Origin: CAYZWU01 sp964482235
GTDB taxonomy: Bacteria; Planctomycetota; B15-G4; CAYZWU01
Assembly (NCBI GenBank): GCA_964482235.1
Contig: CAYZWU010000005.1
Location: 124,001 to 188,000 of the forward strand
Direction of reading: 5' to 3'
DNA length: 64,000 nt
Under the pieces are notes generated by a model, which ran no database searches, had not been told where the DNA came from, and worked only from the letters and a program-made list of their open reading frames with translations. Positions 9,159 to 18,780 of the stretch are shown here, piece after piece; the stretch's first letter is position 1, and every line of letters begins with the position of its first letter. The position numbers and the translations under genes are program-made.

Positions 9159-10421
9159 TCATTCCCCTCTGTTCAGGCACTGGATCGCCTTCAGCACGGC
9201 CGCCGTCGAGTCCTTCGTGGCGCGCGAAACGTCGCAGGGATGCTTGGCGCAGCCGGCCGCGTACACACCGTCGATGCCGGTCGATCCATCGATAAAGCCG
9301 TAGTCGTCGTATTGCAGCTCGAAGGGTATCTTCAGATCGGCGGTGCTGGGAACGATCCCCGTCGCCAGGACCGCCATGTCGAAATCCTCGTGCCGTTTCT
9401 CCTGCGCAAGCGTGTCTTCCACGTCGAGGATCAGGTTGCCCGAATCCGGTTCCTCGTTGATCTCCGCCACCTTGCCCTTGATGAAGGTGATGTTCTCGTC
9501 CTCCAGCATGTCGAAGTAGAACTTCTCCAGGCTGCCCAGGGTCCGGATGTCGATGTAGAAGATGGTGACCCTGGAGTTCTCGTTCTTCTCCCTGATGTAG
9601 CGGGCCTGCTTCAGGGATCCCATGCAGCAGACGGCGGAGCAGTAAGGCAGGTGGTTCTCATCCCTCGATCCGGCGCACTGGACGAACGCCACGTTCTCCG
9701 CCGCCTTGCCGTCCGAGGGGCGGACGATCTCGCCCTGGGTGGGCCCCCTCCCGGCGGCGAGCCTCTCCATCATCACGTTGGTGATCACGTTCGGGCAGCG
9801 CCCGTATCCCAGGTTGTCGAGATTGGCCGCATCGAAGGGCCGCCAGCCCGTCGCCACGATCACGGCGCCGGCTTCGATCTCGATCGTCTTCTCCTTCATC
9901 TCCAGATCGATGGACGATGGCGGGCAGACGTCGAGCAGGGTCTGCGCGTCAGCGGGGGAAAGAGCCTCGCGATCGACCACCGGAATCTGGGGATAGGCCA
10001 TGTCGTGGGGTATGTAGAGCGCCTTGGTCCGGCCCATCCCGTAGTTGAAGTCGTCGTCCCGTTCGGAGGAGATCTTCTCGGTCAGGCCGACATCCAGCGG
10101 CACCTTTCCCGTCACGTACCTCGGCTTGACGGAGATCGATGCCTTGAAATGGCCCGGACTGCCCCGGATCTCCTCCACCGTGGCGAGGGTATGGACGGTT
10201 ATTCTCGGGTTCTGCCGGATCCTGCGGACATTGATCTCGTATCCGCAGGTGGGCGGGCACATCTTGGGAAAGTAGCGGTGCATCCGCACCACGCGTCCCC
10301 CGAGATAGGCTTCCTTCTCCACGAGGACTACAGGAACGCCCACCTCGGCCGCTTCGAGAGCCGCCGTCATCCCGGCGATGCCTCCTCCGATCACTAGAAT
10401 GGGTCTTGCTTCAGCAATCAT
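9159..10421 (-). CDS. qmoA: QmoA, HdrA-like FAD protein
   Basis: A 420-residue protein. I chose the ATG at 10421 (MIAEARPILVIGGGIAG); an earlier in-frame ATG at 10637 only adds unrelated sequence. The FAD site is GGGIAG at residues 12-17. QmoA-specific CPPTCG lies at 55-60 and an HdrA-type cluster (CAGSRDENHLPYCSAVCC) further on. The size matches QmoA (about 410 residues) rather than full HdrA. It is first in the qmoABC-dsrJOP operon, with a strong inverted repeat 55-85 bases before its start. QmoA and QmoB together form the soluble flavoprotein unit facing the cytoplasm. Confidence 0.92.
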   Translation of the reverse strand: MIAEARPILVIGGGIAGMTAALEAAEVGVPVVLVEKEAYLGGRVVRMHRYFPKMCPPTCGYEINVRRIRQNPRITVHTLATVEEIRGSPGHFKASISVKPRYVTGKVPLDVGLTEKISSERDDDFNYGMGRTKALYIPHDMAYPQIPVVDREALSPADAQTLLDVCPPSSIDLEMKEKTIEIEAGAVIVATGWRPFDAANLDNLGYGRCPNVITNVMMERLAAGRGPTQGEIVRPSDGKAAENVAFVQCAGSRDENHLPYCSAVCCMGSLKQARYIREKNENSRVTIFYIDIRTLGSLEKFYFDMLEDENITFIKGKVAEINEEPDSGNLILDVEDTLAQEKRHEDFDMAVLATGIVPSTADLKIPFELQYDDYGFIDGSTGIDGVYAAGCAKHPCDVSRATKDSTAAVLKAIQCLNRGE

Positions 10422-10475
10422 GAAACCGCCTCTCGTCAAATCTCGCGACGACTGACAGCCCGTTGACAAGGTGCA

Positions 10476-10506
10476 TCGAATCCGGAATGAAAGCTTTCCG
10501 GATCGA
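10476..10506 (-). promoter_or_regulatory. Inverted repeat upstream of qmoA, possible operator or leader hairpin
   Basis: The arms TCGA(A)TCCGGAA at 10476-10487 and TTCCGGATCGA at 10496-10506 match over 11 pairs with one bulged base and an eight-base loop. They lie in the 289-base gap between qmoA and the preceding small gene. Position suggests control of the qmo-dsr operon as an operator or leader stem. A terminator for the upstream kinase transcript is the alternative, but no T-run follows. The rest of this gap shows nothing else I can name. Confidence 0.45.
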
Positions 10507-10710
10507 GCAGTTCGCGGAGCGGTCTGAAAAGTGGAATCGTGTAATGACCAGGGCCGGGATAGATAAGAAGACATTGACGCGATGTCGTCATGTCCATTCC
10601 CTGCTCCCTTCGGCATGATCGATATACGTCGTGCCATAAATGGAAGTATGATCGTCGAGACTAGCCCTTGCCGATTTTCCTGTCAAGGCCGGCTCGGTAA
10701 TTTCACCCTT

Positions 10711-11055
10711 TCAGATATGAAGAAGCCATTCGCCTTTCATCATCGAGATCCGCTTGATCCTCCCGATAGGGATGAACTGCTTGACCGGCTCCTTGCGGCC
10801 CTCCTTGCCCGCGCGAAAATACTCGGCCACCACGATCAGGTAGTCTCTTCCCCGGCCGATCAGCTTGGCGCGGTAGAAGCCGGCTCGGATCTGCTGCCCC
10901 ACCGAACCGTCCTCGTACGATTCGGGGTTGATCATGGTGACGGTCCTGCCCATCAGGCTCTCGAGGACATCGAGGAACGTGCGGTCCTCGACGATGGGAG
11001 CCGGTGATTTCGGGCTCTCCTTCCTGTTGAGCGGTTGATCCATCTCCTCGGTCAT
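10711..11055 (-). CDS. Hypothetical small protein, possible Sm-like fold
   Basis: A 114-residue soluble protein with no signal peptide or membrane segment. The first 25 residues look disordered and polar; the rest is predicted beta-rich (LMGRTVTMINPESYEDG, FYRAKLIGRGRDYLIVV, QFIPIGRIKRISMMKGEW). The pattern of short strands separated by a variable loop resembles LSm/Hfq-type or other small barrels, but this is a visual impression, not a family match. A GGAGGT site eight bases upstream supports the ATG at 11055. That site overlaps the end of the histidine kinase gene, six bases away, so the two are almost certainly co-transcribed. Function unknown; a regulatory accessory of the kinase is a guess. 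Confidence 0.7.
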   Translation of the reverse strand: MTEEMDQPLNRKESPKSPAPIVEDRTFLDVLESLMGRTVTMINPESYEDGSVGQQIRAGFYRAKLIGRGRDYLIVVAEYFRAGKEGRKEPVKQFIPIGRIKRISMMKGEWLLHI

Positions 11056-11061
11056 GTTCCT

Positions 11062-12966
11062 TTACCTCCTGTTCCCGTCCGGCCCCGCCACGGGCAGGAT
11101 GATGTGAAAAGCGGATCCCTGCCCCGGTTCGGAGACGACTTCCAGGCTCCCGCCGTGCAGGTTGACGATCCTGGCGGTGAGCGCCATCCCCAGACCGGTC
11201 CCCCTGTTCTTCTTCGTGCTGAAAAACGGGGTGAAGATGTTCTCCCTCACGTTGTCTGGCATGCCGATGCCGTTGTCGCGGACCTCGATGGCCAGCTTCT
11301 CGGCGAACTCGTAGTGCGTCGTCAGGAGATCGATCTGCGGAGCCAATCCATCCTCGTACTCCTTGGACGTGCAGGCGTCGAGTGCGTTGGAGACGATGTC
11401 CATGATCGCCGAGTGCAGGAGCCCGGAATCGCAGAAGACCTCGGGCAGCTCGGGGAGGACGAGGGTGTTGAACGCCACCCCCTGGTCCGCGGCGGTCTGG
11501 GTGACCACGCTGTCTATCTTCTCGATGATCTCCCCCACCGAGATCCAGTCGAGCGCCGGTTGCCAGTTCTTGATGTACTTCAGCATATCCTTGGAGAGAT
11601 CGGTGATGCTCGTGATCCCCTCCTCGACCATCTCCCACCCGTCGGCGAGCATCTCCTGGTCGTTTTTCTTTATTCCCGTCTTCACCAGGTACGAACCGCC
11701 CTTCAGAGCGTTCAGCATGTTCTTCATCGTGTGCTGCAGACCGGTGAACGACTGGCCGATGGCGGCGAACCTCTCCGACTGGATGAGCTGCTGCTGCAGC
11801 TTCTTCACACGCGTCAGGTCCTTGCTGATCCCGAACGTCCCGATCGCGTCCCCGTCGGGATTGCGCAGCCGCGACAGGGTCATCAGCACGTCGCGGGCCT
11901 CGCCGTCCTTCGTGAGGAACCGCGTCTCGAAGTTGACGACGTGATCGGACTGCTTCAGCTGCTCGATAGCCATGTCCCTCTGCTGCGGATCGGCAAAGAG
12001 CATCTCGATCCTCTTGCCGATCACTTCGCTCCTGTCGTATTCGAGAGCGGCCTCGGCCCCCTTGTTGAAGGTGCGGATCAGCCCATCCGGGTCGACGGTG
12101 ATGATGATGTCCGCGGAGTTCTCCACGATCCCCTCGAGGTAGTCCTTGATCTCCCTCAGCTCGTCGAGAGACGACTGGAGCCTCACAGTCATCTCGTTGA
12201 ACGAGGCGGCCACGGTGGTGAACTCGTCGTTCCGGCGGATATTGAACCTGAAGCCCAGGTCGCCGTCGGCGACGGTCTTCATCCCCTTGATCAGGCTGCT
12301 GACCGGCCGCTCCAGGATCCGGCCCACCATCACACAGACGCCCACAGCGCCCAGCACCAGGGCGATGATGAGCACGACGGCCGTCTGAACGTTGCGCTCC
12401 AGGGCGAGGGCGTCGATGCTGTCCAGCGAGTAGTCGGTCTGCAGGAAACCGAGGACAGGGGGAGCCTCGGGATCGTCATGGCATCCCGTCGTGCCGCACG
12501 ATTTCTTCTTCCTGATCGGCGTGATGATCGAAAGCAGCCGCTCATTGTCGGGAGATTCCACGACCCCGTCGTGGTTCGGGATCCCGGCGCCCTGCAGGGG
12601 ATCGTCGTGCCTGTGGCATACCTGGCACGACCTCGACTCCTGCGGCAGCGTCTCCCCCAACGACTCGAAGGGGGAGGCCACGACCTCGCCGGTGTGAGAG
12701 ACGAGACGGATCTCCCTGTATCTCGGATCGTTCCTGGAAAGGCCGTCGAACAGCGCCTTGACGCCGTCGTTGTCGCGGGTCATCAGAAAGTGCCTGATGC
12801 TCTGCTCGATCGTGGTGGAGTTGAAGCGGCAGAGGTTGCGCGCCGCCGTGAGGGAAGAATTCTGATCCGCCAGATTGTGGACGTACCCCAGGATGATCAA
12901 CAGGACGAGCATGATCACGATGAAGACGGCGCTCAACTTCCAGACGATGAGACTTCTTCGAAACAT
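11062..12966 (-). CDS. Membrane sensor histidine kinase with di-haem c periplasmic sensor, HAMP and PAS
   Basis: A 634-residue protein. TM1 is about residues 9-29 and TM2 about 194-215. The roughly 165-residue periplasmic sensor between them holds two c-type haem motifs, C114QVCH118 and C157GTTGCH163; the second has four residues between the cysteines, a rarer but known spacing. HAMP follows (about 213-270), then PAS (about 280-400) and a HisKA-like box with the phospho-accepting His in GLQHTMKNMLNALKGG. The ATPase domain has SNALDA (N box), DNGIGMP (G1) and GTGLGMAL (G2). No receiver domain or response regulator is encoded nearby. Haem in the sensor points to redox, oxygen, NO or sulfur-species sensing. 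It lies directly upstream of the Qmo-Dsr operon and divergent from sdhCAB, its most likely targets (inference). Confidence 0.92.
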   Translation of the reverse strand: MFRRSLIVWKLSAVFIVIMLVLLIILGYVHNLADQNSSLTAARNLCRFNSTTIEQSIRHFLMTRDNDGVKALFDGLSRNDPRYREIRLVSHTGEVVASPFESLGETLPQESRSCQVCHRHDDPLQGAGIPNHDGVVESPDNERLLSIITPIRKKKSCGTTGCHDDPEAPPVLGFLQTDYSLDSIDALALERNVQTAVVLIIALVLGAVGVCVMVGRILERPVSSLIKGMKTVADGDLGFRFNIRRNDEFTTVAASFNEMTVRLQSSLDELREIKDYLEGIVENSADIIITVDPDGLIRTFNKGAEAALEYDRSEVIGKRIEMLFADPQQRDMAIEQLKQSDHVVNFETRFLTKDGEARDVLMTLSRLRNPDGDAIGTFGISKDLTRVKKLQQQLIQSERFAAIGQSFTGLQHTMKNMLNALKGGSYLVKTGIKKNDQEMLADGWEMVEEGITSITDLSKDMLKYIKNWQPALDWISVGEIIEKIDSVVTQTAADQGVAFNTLVLPELPEVFCDSGLLHSAIMDIVSNALDACTSKEYEDGLAPQIDLLTTHYEFAEKLAIEVRDNGIGMPDNVRENIFTPFFSTKKNRGTGLGMALTARIVNLHGGSLEVVSEPGQGSAFHIILPVAGPDGNRR

Positions 12967-13125
12967 GACCGGCTCGAATTCTGATAGAGTCTTCCGAAGG
13001 TCGTTGGTGTGGGGCCAGGGATGTAGATAATCCGAAAGAGATTATAGACCGAATGATGCCGCATGGCAAGCAAATCCGTCACCCTGGACGGACGCGACGC
13101 GCCATCGAAAAAAAACGATGTGAAT

Positions 13126-13156
13126 CGCGATGTCAATTTTGGTTAACTTGATCGCG
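13126..13156. promoter_or_regulatory. Inverted repeat in the kinase/sdh divergent promoter region
   Basis: CGCGAT(G)TCAA at 13126-13136 and TTGATCGCG at 13148-13156 form nine base pairs with one bulged G around an 11-base spacer. They sit 47-77 bases before the sdhC start, in the 236-base region shared with the divergent histidine kinase. The placement suits an operator for sdhCAB, the kinase or both. I do not recognise the motif as FNR or CRP. Confidence 0.4.
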
Positions 13157-13202
13157 GTGTTGTTCGGTGTACCCCCATATCTTCATCCAGGAGTCACCTC
13201 TC

Positions 13203-13927
13203 ATGACTTCTTTCCGAACGATCGCCTGGTCGTCCGTCGGTAAGAAGGTGATCACGGGACTCACCGGCCTTATGCTCTTCGCATTCGTCTGCGTGCATCT
13301 GGTCGGCAACCTGACCCTTCTGATTCCCGATGACGGCGAGGCGTTCAATCATTACGCCCATTTCCTCGAGACGGCTGCGCACGGATGGCTCGTCTACGCA
13401 TTCGAGATCGGCCTGATCACTTTGCTCGTCTTCCACATGGCGGCCGCGATCTACGTGGCCTGGCTGGACAAGCGCAAGGCGCGGCCCGTGGGATACAGCG
13501 TTTCCCGCAACGCCGGCGGCCGAAGCCGCAAGACGATCTCCTCGCGCACCATGATCTACACGGGAGTGATCATCATCGTCTTCATGATCATTCACGTGAA
13601 GATGTTCAAGTTCGCCGATCATCCCCACGTCGTCTACGGCGGCGAGGAGATCAAGAATCTGCACGCCGTGGTGGTCGAGGCGTTCAACGAGGCCTGGATC
13701 ATGGCCGCCTACGTGGCCGTGATGATCCTGCTCGGCTTTCACCTGCGGCACGGCTTCTGGAGCGCCTTCCAGTCGCTGGGGTGGACCAACGACAAGCGGC
13801 TTCCCCTACTGACCGGCGCGGCTCTCCTCATCGCCATCGCACTGGCCGTCGGATTCCTGATCCTGCCGCTGTACATCTTCTTCTTTGTCGATCCCGCGGC
13901 CGGAGCGGGGCTGTCGGGAGGTGCTTG

Positions 13928-13928
<1 letters not shown>
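13203..13928 (+). CDS. sdhC: Succinate dehydrogenase/fumarate reductase cytochrome b subunit
   Basis: A 241-residue protein with five hydrophobic helices and conserved histidines (for example FAFVCVHLVGNLTLL, VFMIIHVKMFKF and LLGFHLRHGFWSAF), the single-subunit di-haem cytochrome b of B-type succinate:quinone oxidoreductases. The ATG at 13203 has an AGGAG site nine bases upstream; an ATG at 13167 is further from a ribosome site. The stop codon overlaps the start of sdhA by one base, and the order C-A-B is that of Bacteroidota and relatives. With menaquinone this enzyme type can run as succinate dehydrogenase or fumarate reductase; the sequence alone does not decide which. Confidence 0.93.
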
Positions 13929-15853
<1,925 letters not shown>

Positions 15854-15871
15854 GAGAAGAAGGGCGAAGTC

Positions 15872-16630
15872 ATGGGCAACGAGATGACCATTCATCTGAA
15901 GATCTGGCGGCAGGCCTGCTGCGAGGAGAAGGGCCGCTTCGTCTCCTACACGGTGGAGAATGTCCTGCCGGAGATGTCCTTCCTCGAGATGCTCGACATC
16001 CTCAACGAGCAGCTCGCCGCCAAGAGCGAACAGCCCGTCGAGTTCGACAGCGACTGCCGCGAGGGGATCTGCGGCACCTGCGGCCTGGTGATCAACGGAA
16101 TCGCCCACGGCCCGAATCCGGCCTCCACCACTTGCGAGGTGCGGATGAGGCACTTTCGCGACGGCCAGACGATCACCGTGGAGCCGTGGCGGGCCAGGTC
16201 GCTGCCGATCGTCAAGGACCTGGTCGTGGACCGCACGGCTCTCGACAGGATCCAGCAGCAAGGCGGCTTCGTCTCGACCAACGTGGGCTCGGCGCCTGAC
16301 GCCAACTCCGTTCCGATTCCCAAGGAGGCGGCCGACAAGGCGATGGACGCGGCGGCCTGCATCGGCTGCGGCGCCTGCGTGGCCGCCTGCCCCAACGCGT
16401 CGGCCTCGCTCTTCGTGAGCGCCAAGATCTCGCAGCTCTCCTACCTGCCCCAGGGCATGGCGGAACGGCAGCGACGGGCGCTGCGCATGGTGGCGCAGAT
16501 GGACACCGAGGGTTTCGGCGACTGCTCGAACCACGGCGAGTGCGAGGGGGTCTGCCCGAAGGAGATCTCCATCGAGAACATCGCGCGCATGCGGCGGGAG
16601 TACGTCAAGGGCGCCTTCTTCGAGAAGTAG
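15872..16630 (+). CDS. sdhB: Succinate dehydrogenase/fumarate reductase iron-sulfur subunit
   Basis: A 252-residue protein with the three cluster sites of SdhB/FrdB. The [2Fe-2S] group is in CREGICGTCG, the [4Fe-4S] group in CIGCGACVAACP, and the third cluster uses the cysteines around CSNHGECEGVCP. It begins 18 bases after sdhA with a GGAG-type site, so it is the last gene of the sdhCAB operon. It carries electrons from the flavin to the di-haem membrane subunit. The gene ends convergently with a glycosidase gene across a short GC-rich palindrome (GGCCCGAGGGCC) that is not clearly a terminator. Confidence 0.95.
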   Translation: MGNEMTIHLKIWRQACCEEKGRFVSYTVENVLPEMSFLEMLDILNEQLAAKSEQPVEFDSDCREGICGTCGLVINGIAHGPNPASTTCEVRMRHFRDGQTITVEPWRARSLPIVKDLVVDRTALDRIQQQGGFVSTNVGSAPDANSVPIPKEAADKAMDAAACIGCGACVAACPNASASLFVSAKISQLSYLPQGMAERQRRALRMVAQMDTEGFGDCSNHGECEGVCPKEISIENIARMRREYVKGAFFEK

Positions 16631-16659
16631 CCGATCAAGCCCGGCCCGAGGGCCGATCC

Positions 16660-18579
16660 TCAGTTGCCCGGTTCATGGGCGACGTCGAGGAACCTGATCT
16701 CTCCTTCCCCATTCATCTCGAGAAGCAGCGACTGGCACGGCGCAAAGCAGAGGATAACCTCGCGGCTCCTGCCCTCTCGCGTCACGCGCACCTTCCTCGT
16801 CACGCTCCCCGCCTTGTCGGCCTGGCCGAGCGATAAAGGAAGAGCGAGATCGCGGGCCGCCGGATGGGAGAAGTACAGGTAGAGTGTTTCTCCCTCGAAC
16901 CGGCACCAGTGGTCGGGCAGGTCCTCCCCGCTCACGAGAGGGGGATTCACCGCCACCTCCGTGAAATCGCCGGACACGTTGTCCAGCTTCTCGAGGCGAT
17001 CGAGCCTCGCCTCGAAGGTGCCCGACTTCATCCGTCCCGGCTCGGCGGGGCGCCGCTTGAGGCAGACGGGAAAGCCCTTGCCGGCCAGAGCGAGGATCGC
17101 GTCGAGCGCCGCGCTGTCCAGGTAGTCCACGTCGACGTAGAGCGACGAGAAGGAAGCGCCGCCGCAAAAGAGCGTCTTGTTCCGCAGAACGCCCTTTTCC
17201 AGAAAGGAGCGGTTGATCCAGAGCGGGTGGTAGCCGCGCAGCTCGTCCGGCATGGCGACGTAGCGCAGCTCGTAGGCGCCCCAGGCCCAGGGGAACTGCT
17301 TCTCCTTCGGGTACTCGCCCGCTATCCAGCCGTCCTCGATCGGTAGGTAGACGGCCACGTCGGAATAGGTCCTTCCCTTCCGCATCGCCGCGGACACCTT
17401 CTCCATGTATCGATTGAAGGCGGGTAGCTCGGACGCGAGCCGCCCCTGCCGCCCCACGTGCACCGTGGCATAGAACCGGTTCGAGTCGTCGCCGGTGCGG
17501 TTGTACGGCATGCCGTGCCAGACGATCTGGTTGACGCCGTTGGCGAAGAGGGCATCGGCCACGAGCTTCAGGTCGAGGAGGCGCTCGTCGCCCAGGTGCT
17601 CGCCCGGAAAGCCGTAGAGGCAGGTGAACGTCTCGGCGCTCACCAGGGGCGATGCGGCCAGAGCCGCCGCCGAAGCCGGGATCCTGGCGAAGCTCGGCTC
17701 GTAGAGCATCGCCTCGCTCTCGGGCACGTCGACCGAGGCAAAAGCATCGATCAGATCGGTGGGAGAGCCGCCGCACTGGACGCGGGAGAACGCGCCCGCC
17801 TCGCGGCTGATCTTCGTGAACGGCTCGAAGAAGTTCGCGATCACGGTCTCGGAAACGAGCTTCATGTAATCGTAGCGCTCGTCGCCGCGCCCGGGGTCGT
17901 AGATCTCCTCCATGAAAGGCCGGATGTCGTAGCCGAACCGATCCTGGAACATCTCGGAAAAGCCGTCCGTCCAGATCCGGCGTGTCTCCACCTCCCAGGA
18001 GTCGCAGAAGAGAGCCGACCGCGATCCTGAAAGAGCGCCGGAAAGAGCGTCCAGCATGCGGCGCGAGTAGCGCTCGAGGGCGCCGCGGTCCATGTGATCG
18101 ATCACGTTTCCGATCGTCGGATGCTCCCACGATAGCCGCAGCTTCTGCTTGAATTCAGGCTCGCCGAAGACCCGCGTCCTGTCGCTGTCCGGCACGAAGC
18201 TCCCGCCGAACGGCCAGAGGGTGCCGAATGTGAAGTCGCAGTGGAGCTCGATGGAGTCGGCGTACTCCTTGGCGTGCCTCACGGCCTGCGACCACGCCTC
18301 GCCGAGCCAGGGATCCCGGACCGCTTCGGGATCGCGGCCGACGGGATAGATCCACGCGATCTCCACGCCGCCGAAGTCGTTGGCCTTCACCCAGTCGAGC
18401 TGTTCCTCCACGTCCTTGACGCCGATCTCGGCGGCGAACCACCACCAGCGCGTGAGGGGCTTGCAGGACCGGTAGTACGATGCCGCTGTTCGATCTTCAG
18501 GCGAACCGGGATCGAGGGGAGCGATGCAGCCGGTGAGAACAGCCAGGCAGGCCAGCGCGAGAAGAGGCAGGACGTTCAT
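16660..18579 (-). CDS. GH106-like (alpha-L-rhamnosidase-like) lipoprotein
   Basis: A 639-residue protein. I use the ATG at 18579, which has GGAGG six bases upstream and begins a lipoprotein signal ending LTGC (Cys18). A longer in-frame reading up to 20667 only runs antisense to the GH172 gene and is not credible. The mature protein opens SCKPLTRWWWFAAEIGVKDV and continues with an (alpha/beta)-barrel pattern (QLDWVKANDFGGVEIAWIYP). These are features of GH106 and related rhamnosidase-like families. A beta-sandwich-like tail follows. Neighbours (GH172, RhaT) fit release of rhamnose. The family is likely; the exact substrate is not proven. Confidence 0.75.
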   Translation of the reverse strand: MNVLPLLALACLAVLTGCIAPLDPGSPEDRTAASYYRSCKPLTRWWWFAAEIGVKDVEEQLDWVKANDFGGVEIAWIYPVGRDPEAVRDPWLGEAWSQAVRHAKEYADSIELHCDFTFGTLWPFGGSFVPDSDRTRVFGEPEFKQKLRLSWEHPTIGNVIDHMDRGALERYSRRMLDALSGALSGSRSALFCDSWEVETRRIWTDGFSEMFQDRFGYDIRPFMEEIYDPGRGDERYDYMKLVSETVIANFFEPFTKISREAGAFSRVQCGGSPTDLIDAFASVDVPESEAMLYEPSFARIPASAAALAASPLVSAETFTCLYGFPGEHLGDERLLDLKLVADALFANGVNQIVWHGMPYNRTGDDSNRFYATVHVGRQGRLASELPAFNRYMEKVSAAMRKGRTYSDVAVYLPIEDGWIAGEYPKEKQFPWAWGAYELRYVAMPDELRGYHPLWINRSFLEKGVLRNKTLFCGGASFSSLYVDVDYLDSAALDAILALAGKGFPVCLKRRPAEPGRMKSGTFEARLDRLEKLDNVSGDFTEVAVNPPLVSGEDLPDHWCRFEGETLYLYFSHPAARDLALPLSLGQADKAGSVTRKVRVTREGRSREVILCFAPCQSLLLEMNGEGEIRFLDVAHEPGN

Positions 18580-18780
18580 TCTCTTCCTCCGAAAAACAGA
18601 CTCTCGCCTTGCTGAGATACGCTCTGGATGAAGGAAAGGCAACCCCCTGCAGCGGCGGCGCGGGAAGGAAACAGGGAAGAGAGGTTTGTCTCGAATGCCG
18701 CAGGGCGGTATTCTGCAGGCTTCGCGTGCCACGGAATGTTCCCGATGATCTCCGGCACCCCGGTCTCGAAGGAGTACCCG

